A stretch of 12,297 nucleotides of DNA, taken from an uncultured bacterium. Lineage in GTDB: Bacteria; Bacillota; Clostridia; TANB77; CAG-508. Below the pieces are notes generated by a model. The model did not search any database. It was not told where the DNA came from and saw nothing but the letters and a program-made list of their open reading frames with translations. The translations under genes and the position numbers were made by a program. Positions 7,301 to 12,297 of this stretch are shown here, in pieces (within the stretch, counting starts at the first letter, position 1; every line of letters starts with the position of its first letter). The stretch is taken from NCBI GenBank assembly GCA_905215615.1, contig CAJMQM010000030.1:1-12297 (forward strand), in the 5' to 3' direction.

Positions 7301-10300
7301 TGTTACAGATTTACAGATAGAAAAAATAGACCAAAAAGATAAAGAATATATTATAGATGTTGCTAAAAGAACGTGGAATTACTTTAAGGAGAACTTAAAT
7401 GAAAAAAGTAACTTCTTACCACCAGATAATTTCCAAGAAGATAGAATACCAAAAATAGTATATAGAACTTCTCCTACGAATATAGGTTTAGCATTGCTTG
7501 CAGTAATTTCAAGTTATGATTTAAAATTTGAAAAACTAGATACTACATTAAGTTTAATTGAAAAAATGATAAATACTATATATGAGTTACCAAAATGGAA
7601 CGGACATTTATATAATTGGTATGATATAAATAAACTAGTACCACTAGAGCCAAAATATGTTTCTTCTGTTGATAGTGGAAATTTGATTGGTTATTTATAT
7701 GTAGTAAGAGAATTTTTAGAGGAAGTAGAAAATAATACTCAGAATATAGATAATGTTATAAACCAAATTAACAACATTATTAACAATACAGACTTTTCAA
7801 AATTGTATAATGAAGAAAACATGTTATTTTCTATTGGATTTAATGTAGAAGAAAACAGTTTAACAGATTCATATTATGATTTACTAGCATCTGAAGCAAG
7901 GCAAACAAGTTTAATAGCAATAGCAAAAAAAGATGTAGATGTAAAACACTGGAGTAATTTAAGTAGAACATTAACTAAATTTAAGAATTATAAAGGGTTA
8001 CTTTCATGGTCTGGTACTGCGTTTGAGTATCTTATGCCAAATATAAATATACCTAAATATCCTGGAAGCCTTCTAGACGAATCTTGTAAATTTATGATAA
8101 TGAGTCAGCAAGAATATGCTAAGCTTTTAAATATACCATGGGGATTTTCAGAAGCGGCATTTAACTTAAAAGACCTAAATAATAATTACCAATATAAAGC
8201 ATTTGGAATTCCATGGCTAGGCTTAAAAAGAGGTCTATCTGAGGAAATTGTAGTAGCACCATATGGTAGTGCAATGGCTTTATATGATGAACCAAAGGAA
8301 GTAATTAATAATTTAAAATTATTGCAAAAAAACAATATGTATAATAAATATGGCTTTTATGAGGCTATTGATTATACAAGTACAAGACTAAGAAAAAACG
8401 AAGAATTTGCAGATGTAAAAACATATATGGCACATCATCAGGGGCTAATACTGTTATCTATAAATAACCTTATAAATAACAATATATTACCCAAAAGATT
8501 TATGGAAAATCCAGAGATGAAGGCTGTAGATATATTATTACAAGAAAGGATGCCAGAGAGTCTAATAGTAACAAAAGAGAAAAAGGAAAAGGTAGAAAAG
8601 GTAGTAAACATTGATTATGAAACATATACGCAACGAGAAATTAGTAAAATAAATGATAAATTAAAACAAATTAATGTGATATCTAATAATAATTATGCAA
8701 TAGTTATGGACGAAAAAGGTAATGGTTATAGCAAATATAAAAACATATTAATTAATAGATATAAGAAAACAGATGATATAGAACAGGGAATATATTTTTT
8801 CTTTAAAAATATAAGAACAAAAAGAATATGGACAACTGCATATATGTCTTATTTAAATAAACCAGATAAGTATACTATATATTTTGCACCAGATAGCGAC
8901 AAAATTGTAAGGCAAGATGGAAACATAGAAACAATTTTAAATACTACTATTTCGCCAAATGAGCCAGTAGAAATAAGAAAAGTAAAGCTAACTAATACAG
9001 GTTTAACAGAAGAAATAATAGAAGTAACAAGCATGTTGGAACCAATGCTTTCTACAAGAGAGCAAGACTATGCACACAAGGTTTTTAACAACTTATTTCT
9101 AAGTTACGAGTGGCTAGAAAAGCCAGAAATTTTGCTAGTAAAAAGAAAAGCTAGGGAAGAAAATGGGAAAGATGTATATTTAGCTATGAACTTATACACA
9201 GAAAATGAAACAATAGGAGAAATAGAGTTTGAAACAGATAAAGAAAAATTTTTAGGAAGAAATAATTTAGGACTTCCTAAAGAAGTAGAAAATTCTACGC
9301 CATTTAGTAAAAAGATAGGAACTAGTACAGAAACTGTATCTGCAATGAAAAGGATGGTAAATATATTACCAAATCAAAGTGTAGAGTTTAATCTAATTGT
9401 TGCAGTAGGGGAAACTAGAGAAGAAGCTTTAGGAAGAGGCTTAGAATTTAAAAATGAAGAAAAAATTAAACGTAGCTTTAACTTAGCAAGGGCAAAAGTA
9501 GAAGCAGAAAATAATTACTTGGGTATAAAAGGAAAAGATGTGGAATTATACCAAAAAATTCTTAGATATTTGGTATTTAATAATCCACTAAAAACAATTT
9601 TGTACAAAGGCAGAAACAATGAGCACGCGTTAATAGAAGATTTATGGAAGTATGGAATTTCCGGAGATATTCCAATTTTATTAGTAAAAATAAAAGATGC
9701 AAATGATATAGAAATAGTGAAAGAAATAATAAAAGCATATGATTATTTTAGAATAAAGAATATAGAAGTGGATTTAGTTATTATAAACGAAGAGAAAAAT
9801 AGTTATAACAATTATGTGAAAGAAGGAGTGCAAAATGCTATACTAAATCAAGGACTAGGATTTATGCAAAATATAAAAGGCGGAATATTTTTATTAAACG
9901 GATTAAATAAAAAGGACAAAGAAAGTATAGAATATAGAGCAAATTTAGTAATTAATGCAGGTATGGGAAGTATATTAAGGCAAATAAAAGATTTAGAAGA
10001 AGAGTATGTAGAAAGTATTAAAGAAGTTGGAGATGAAAATAATTTAGTTAGAATACAAGAAACCGAAAATTATGCAAATAATATAGTTACAGAAGATTTA
10101 AAATATAATAATGAATATGGTGGATTTTCAGAAGATGGAACAGAGTATAAAATAAAAGTAAGTAAAAATGAAAAGTTACCAACTGTATGGAGTCATGTAT
10201 TAGCTAATAAAACTTTTGGAAGTGTTGTAACAGAAAGCATGGGAGGGTATACTTGGTTTAAAAACAGCAGATTAAACAGACTTACTGCTTGGAACAATAA

Positions 10301-12023
10301 TCCCGTAACAGATGTGCCATCAGAAGTAATATATTTAGAAGATATGGACAGCAAGAAAGTGTGGTCAATGGGCTTAAGTCCTGTACCAGATGATTTACCA
10401 TATTACATTACCTATGGACTAGGTTATGCAAAATATAGCCATATAAGTGATGGCATAAAGCAGAGTTTAGATGTATTTATTCCAATGAACGAAAGCGCTA
10501 AAATCCAAGTACTAACATTAGAAAATACTCAATTAAAGAAAAAAGAAATAAAAATTGTATATTATTTAAAACCTGTTTTAGATGAGGACGAAATAAAATC
10601 AAATGGTTATAAAAAGTTAGAGTATAATAACAAGTTTAACATGGTATGTATGCAAAATATTGCAAAACCTGTAAATAGTAATATTATGTGGGTTTCAAGT
10701 AATGAAAACATATTATCATATACAGGTAGCAAGCAAAGCTTTTTCGGAAAAGGAAACCTTCAATCACCAGATGGCCTAAGAAAAGTAGAGCTAGACAATA
10801 TGGATTCACTTTGGCAAGATGGAATTATAGCAATAGAAATGAAAGTAGAAATAGAAGCTCTTTCAAAAAAGAAAATAGTATTAATACTTGGTGCAGGTGA
10901 AAGTATGCTAGAGTGTCAAGATGCAGCATATAAATATAGCAATTTGAATAATGTAAGAACAGAATTTATGAATACAAAAAAATACTGGAGTAACATGGTA
11001 AACCACTTACAAGTAAAAACACCAATGGAATCTATGGACATTATGCTTAATAACTGGTTATTATATCAAACTATATGCTCTAGAATATGGGCAAGAAGCG
11101 GGTATTACCAGTCTGGCGGAGCATTTGGATTTAGAGATCAACTGCAAGATGCCATGGCAACAAAATATACAGATATAGATATTTTAAAAAATCAAATAAT
11201 TAAACATAGTGAACATCAATTTTTAGAAGGAGATGTAGAACATTGGTGGCATGAAGAAACAGGAAGAGGTATAAGAACTAGATTTTCGGATGATTTGCTA
11301 TGGCTAGTTTATGTAGTACTAGATTATGTGTATTTTACAGGTGATAAGGGTATATTGGAAATAGAAACACCATATTTACAAGGACCACCTTTAGAAGAAG
11401 GTGTAGATGAAAGATATGATAAATATTCTAAATCTGATGTAGTAGAAGATATTTATGGGCACTGCATTAGAGCGATTGAGCGTTCTTTAAACTTTGGAAA
11501 ACATGGACTTCCCAAAATAGGTTCAGGAGATTGGAACGATGGATTTAACAAGGTAGGAAATAAGGGGGAAGGAGAAAGTGTTTGGTTAGGATTTTTTATG
11601 TATATAATATTAATGAAATTCTTACCAATTTGTAGATATAGAGAAGATGAGGAAAGAGCAAAAAGATATGAAGATATAGCAGAAAAACTAAAGAAAGCAT
11701 TAAATACTAGTGCTTGGGATGGCAGATGGTATAAAAGAGCGTTTATGGATAATGGAGAAACATTGGGTAGTATAGAAAATGAAGAGTGTAAAATAGATAG
11801 CATTTCACAAAGTTGGGCAGTAATCTCAAAAGCGGGAGACAATGATAAAAAATATATAGCATTAGAAAGTTTAGAAAACCATTTAGTAGATAAAGAAAAT
11901 GGAATTATAAAACTTTTAGACCCACCGTTTAATAAAGGACCACTAGACCCAGGTTATATAAAGTCATATTTACCAGGAGTTAGAGAAAATGGAGGACAAT
12001 ATACACATGAGTATTGTTGTTAG
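4335..12023 (+). CDS. Cyclic beta-1,2-glucan synthase-like protein (GT84 + cyclisation domain + GH94), C-terminally truncated
   Basis: This 2562-residue membrane enzyme is related to Cgs/NdvB, which polymerises UDP-glucose into beta-1,2-glucan and cyclises it. Order: soluble N-terminal region (1-400, with HPAGEWILDNYYIIEE); membrane segments near 402-421 and 428-450; GT84 glucosyltransferase with LDADTN (620-625), GSGGTDPY (about 683-690), HDLLEG (734-739) and RQSRWIRGDWQ (766-776); four more membrane segments (about 813-831, 836-857, 942-959, 963-985) with the family motif LLEWTTAEEAE (918-928); an alpha/alpha-barrel cyclisation-type domain (about 1000-1400, SWSGTAFEYLMP at 1224-1235, YMAHHQGL at 1364-1371); a degenerate sandwich region; and C-terminal GH94 (from about 1925; FRDQ at 2266-2269, DWND at 2399-2402 with the likely catalytic acid Asp2402). 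It ends NGGQYTHEYCC; relatives continue after QYTH for some 200 residues, so the end is missing. TTG is used because no ATG precedes the conserved start. Confidence 0.85.
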   Translation: MKDYKVLNIKGALLDKAQLENYLEKIASDHVLQIKSSKETYPIPRLKENYEVITQIYELLTEHIKLKIPIHPAGEWILDNYYIIEETVKSIIKDINIKKYTNFPGIANGPYAGFARIYELAGEIVAYTDCKISSKTLPELLKAYQSKKNLNMEEIWNIGPFLQIALIEKIREVCEKIYSAQLQKYKVENIIERLVEEKERDKCKFKNVHEYRMKIIGYEELKYPFIEYMSYRLKKLGRKAYPFLEVLEDEVNKMGLDISEVIKKEHFDIAVRKVTVGNSITSIKAINRMNFVNIFEEINGVEEILKKDPTETYAKMDYKTRIYYRNAIKKMAKKTRISEIYIAQKALELATKEFNKSNKDVLSLKKSHIGYYFIDDGKDKLMQEISNKKVETLSTNNKSKLYVYGIMLVSTIISIFMAWCLEKSINNVAISIITAILLFVPIQVLVQQIVQYILGKFVSPKIIPKLDFSKGIPEEYATFVVIPTILNNVEKVEELAKKLEVYYLANKTDNLYFTILGDCKPSNQKVEEIDEKIVREGIKRVEKLNEKYNDNKFPKFHFLYRERIWNEGEACYLGWERKRGLLNQFNEFIQKGEIGNFKANTIEQAKQNKKIPFIKYVITLDADTNLVLNSGIELVGAMAHVLNLPILNKNGTAVEGGHALIQPRVGIDLLISNKTWFTKIYAGSGGTDPYSNAVSDTYHDNFNEGIFTGKGIYDLEVFYEIFKNTIPENTVLSHDLLEGNYLRCGLATDIELMDGYPTTYQTYKTRQSRWIRGDWQIIKWLGKKVVDRHNEKRDNPLNLLSKYKILDNLFRSLLEISSVLLLFMAVIIWLWKRVNITPILITVVASIVIATIIDIVNKIIFYKEGEKKQKTFSKNVGNFKASLLRGIFSLALLPDRAYMSLTAITKTLYRMYRSKKNLLEWTTAEEAELNQKSSLQFYYTSMISNVLLAIIVLFSMLIVKNIFINIFLGVLVILWVIAPFVMWYISKNIVTDLQIEKIDQKDKEYIIDVAKRTWNYFKENLNEKSNFLPPDNFQEDRIPKIVYRTSPTNIGLALLAVISSYDLKFEKLDTTLSLIEKMINTIYELPKWNGHLYNWYDINKLVPLEPKYVSSVDSGNLIGYLYVVREFLEEVENNTQNIDNVINQINNIINNTDFSKLYNEENMLFSIGFNVEENSLTDSYYDLLASEARQTSLIAIAKKDVDVKHWSNLSRTLTKFKNYKGLLSWSGTAFEYLMPNINIPKYPGSLLDESCKFMIMSQQEYAKLLNIPWGFSEAAFNLKDLNNNYQYKAFGIPWLGLKRGLSEEIVVAPYGSAMALYDEPKEVINNLKLLQKNNMYNKYGFYEAIDYTSTRLRKNEEFADVKTYMAHHQGLILLSINNLINNNILPKRFMENPEMKAVDILLQERMPESLIVTKEKKEKVEKVVNIDYETYTQREISKINDKLKQINVISNNNYAIVMDEKGNGYSKYKNILINRYKKTDDIEQGIYFFFKNIRTKRIWTTAYMSYLNKPDKYTIYFAPDSDKIVRQDGNIETILNTTISPNEPVEIRKVKLTNTGLTEEIIEVTSMLEPMLSTREQDYAHKVFNNLFLSYEWLEKPEILLVKRKAREENGKDVYLAMNLYTENETIGEIEFETDKEKFLGRNNLGLPKEVENSTPFSKKIGTSTETVSAMKRMVNILPNQSVEFNLIVAVGETREEALGRGLEFKNEEKIKRSFNLARAKVEAENNYLGIKGKDVELYQKILRYLVFNNPLKTILYKGRNNEHALIEDLWKYGISGDIPILLVKIKDANDIEIVKEIIKAYDYFRIKNIEVDLVIINEEKNSYNNYVKEGVQNAILNQGLGFMQNIKGGIFLLNGLNKKDKESIEYRANLVINAGMGSILRQIKDLEEEYVESIKEVGDENNLVRIQETENYANNIVTEDLKYNNEYGGFSEDGTEYKIKVSKNEKLPTVWSHVLANKTFGSVVTESMGGYTWFKNSRLNRLTAWNNNPVTDVPSEVIYLEDMDSKKVWSMGLSPVPDDLPYYITYGLGYAKYSHISDGIKQSLDVFIPMNESAKIQVLTLENTQLKKKEIKIVYYLKPVLDEDEIKSNGYKKLEYNNKFNMVCMQNIAKPVNSNIMWVSSNENILSYTGSKQSFFGKGNLQSPDGLRKVELDNMDSLWQDGIIAIEMKVEIEALSKKKIVLILGAGESMLECQDAAYKYSNLNNVRTEFMNTKKYWSNMVNHLQVKTPMESMDIMLNNWLLYQTICSRIWARSGYYQSGGAFGFRDQLQDAMATKYTDIDILKNQIIKHSEHQFLEGDVEHWWHEETGRGIRTRFSDDLLWLVYVVLDYVYFTGDKGILEIETPYLQGPPLEEGVDERYDKYSKSDVVEDIYGHCIRAIERSLNFGKHGLPKIGSGDWNDGFNKVGNKGEGESVWLGFFMYIILMKFLPICRYREDEERAKRYEDIAEKLKKALNTSAWDGRWYKRAFMDNGETLGSIENEECKIDSISQSWAVISKAGDNDKKYIALESLENHLVDKENGIIKLLDPPFNKGPLDPGYIKSYLPGVRENGGQYTHEYCC

Positions 12024-12028
12024 TAACA

Positions 12029-12109
12029 TTTTTAAGTTAGCTGTGTGAAACGAAGTGAATTACAGATAACTTATGCAGCCGAACAAAGTGAGGTTGTAAT
12101 CCTTAAAAA
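12029..12109. repeat. Compact three-way structured element: two hairpins inside an outer stem
   Basis: TTTTTAAG (12029-12036) pairs with CTTAAAAA (12102-12109). Inside lie two hairpins: AGTTAGCTGT (12035-12044)/ACAGATAACT (12062-12071, one mismatch; its end competes with the outer stem) and TGCAGCC (12074-12080)/GGTTGTA (12092-12098, with G-U pairs). Both tips share GA-AC-RAA-GT-GA, that is, an AC/GT pair closing an RAA triloop flanked by facing GA dinucleotides. Similar CGAAGTGAG-bearing palindromes occur as dispersed extragenic repeats in many bacteria, so a small mobile palindromic repeat is the likely nature. It begins 5 nt after the stop of the truncated glucan synthase. No T-run follows on either strand, so it is not a clear terminator. 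Confidence 0.55.
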
Positions 12110-12136
12110 ATATTGATACTCTTAAATAAATTATAA

Positions 12137-12174
12137 ACTAAACAAAACTTGCAAAAAGATATATTTTGTTTAGT
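12137..12174. repeat. 11-bp perfect inverted repeat upstream of the ATPase gene
   Basis: ACTAAACAAAA (12137-12147) is the exact reverse complement of TTTTGTTTAGT (12164-12174), with a 16-nt loop. No T-run follows on the + strand, so it is a poor + strand terminator. It lies just upstream of the consensus promoter and could be an operator or a weak terminator read from the other strand. Confidence 0.45.
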
Positions 12175-12179
12175 ATAAT
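12149..12179 (+). promoter_or_regulatory. Weak second promoter candidate
   Basis: TTGCAA (12149-12154) and TATAAT (12174-12179) form a possible sigma-A promoter, but with a long 19-bp spacer. It overlaps the inverted repeat, so it is weaker than the downstream site and may be chance in such AT-rich DNA. Confidence 0.25.
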
Positions 12180-12190
12180 AAACAAAATTA

Positions 12191-12219
12191 TTGACAGTAA
12201 AAAGAAATTACGATATAAT
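12191..12219 (+). promoter_or_regulatory. Consensus sigma-A promoter of the ATPase gene
   Basis: TTGACA (12191-12196), a 17-bp spacer and TATAAT (12214-12219) match the housekeeping consensus exactly. The start of transcription would be near 12226, about 28 nt before the ATG at 12254. The downstream gene is thus expressed independently of the glucan synthase gene. Confidence 0.85.
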
Positions 12220-12253
12220 ATAATAAAATAAAGTAAACGAAGAGGAGAAATTT

Positions 12254-12297
12254 ATGATTATTCGTGAAAAATATTTATCTAAAATTAGACCGTTTTA
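12254..12297 (+). CDS. N-terminus of an AAA ATPase, probably DUF4143-containing (3' end outside window)
   Basis: Only the first 14 codons are present: MIIREKYLSKIRPF. The ATG is preceded by AGGAG (12243-12247) at 6-nt spacing and by a consensus promoter, so the start is well supported. The peptide matches the conserved opening of AAA-type ATPases with a C-terminal DUF4143 domain, which in gut Clostridia and Bacteroidota typically begin M-I-x-R-x-x-Y-L-x-x-I-x-x-F before a GIRRCGKS P-loop. The P-loop itself is beyond the window edge, so the family call rests on this short stretch. The biological role of that ATPase family is not settled. It is not part of the wall operon because it has its own promoter. 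Confidence 0.65.
   Translation, partial: MIIREKYLSKIRPF

Noticed and set aside
11453..11842. 129-codon open frame on the minus strand
   Set aside because: It lies entirely inside the conserved GH94 domain on the opposite strand, has no ribosome binding site that I can see, and its protein is low-complexity Ser/Leu/Phe-rich, as expected from a shadow frame.
12007..12045. Programmed frameshift or short continuation frame at the end of the glucan synthase
   Set aside because: There is no slippery heptamer near 12010, and neither alternative frame resembles the missing GH94 tail; both stop within 15 codons.
12029..12109. Hammerhead or other known ribozyme / riboswitch in the double-hairpin element
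   Set aside because: The CUGAUGA and GAAA core strands of a hammerhead are not arranged correctly, and no conserved riboswitch core is recognised; the symmetrical tips fit a palindromic repeat better.
1..12297. CRISPR array, tRNA or rRNA genes
   Set aside because: No regularly spaced direct repeats, tRNA cloverleaf arms or rRNA-like conserved stretches were seen on either strand.

Overview
The window is AT-rich, nearly all genes lie on the + strand, and spacing is short with AGGA/GGAG-type ribosome binding sites. Together with the protein families present, this points to a low-GC Bacillota chromosome, most likely an anaerobic, possibly host-associated member of the Clostridia. That placement is an inference from protein style and base composition; there is no rRNA here to confirm it.

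Layout. Positions 1-242 hold the C-terminal end of an Rpn/PD-(D/E)XK nuclease-type protein, closed by a strong intrinsic terminator (256-299). A leader follows with an extended -10 promoter (357-385). Then comes a tight operon: an ATP-grasp ligase of the D-aspartate ligase type (493-1704), an aspartate racemase (1724-2428), a MurE-type Mur ligase (2455-3984) and an unrecognised 91-residue lysine/glutamate-rich protein (3996-4271). Next is a 17-bp stem hairpin (4277-4334) that looks like a terminator but also contains the ribosome binding site of the following gene. That gene (4335-12023) encodes a giant cyclic beta-1,2-glucan synthase-like protein of 2562 residues that stops abruptly inside its final GH94 domain. 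A 230-bp intergenic stretch follows, with a compact double-hairpin element (12029-12109), an 11-bp inverted repeat and a consensus promoter (TTGACA-17-TATAAT). It leads into the first codons of an AAA ATPase, probably of the DUF4143 class, which runs off the window.

How the genes work together. The racemase would make D-aspartate, the ATP-grasp enzyme would attach it to the side-chain amine of the diamino acid in the peptidoglycan stem peptide, and the MurE-type ligase would install that diamino acid. The MurE lacks the DNPR motif of meso-diaminopimelate enzymes, which fits an L-Lys (or similar) wall with a D-Asp/D-Asn side branch as known from Enterococcus faecium and lactobacilli. The giant protein is also an envelope enzyme (membrane glucosyltransferase plus cyclisation and phosphorylase-like domains), but no direct biochemical link with the wall operon is visible.

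The main points to check are the broken C-terminus of the glucan synthase, the hairpin that overlaps its translation start, and the double-hairpin element lying exactly at the break. I did not find a clearly new multi-gene system. The most unusual elements are the regulatory architecture at 4277-4337 and the junction at 12010-12110.
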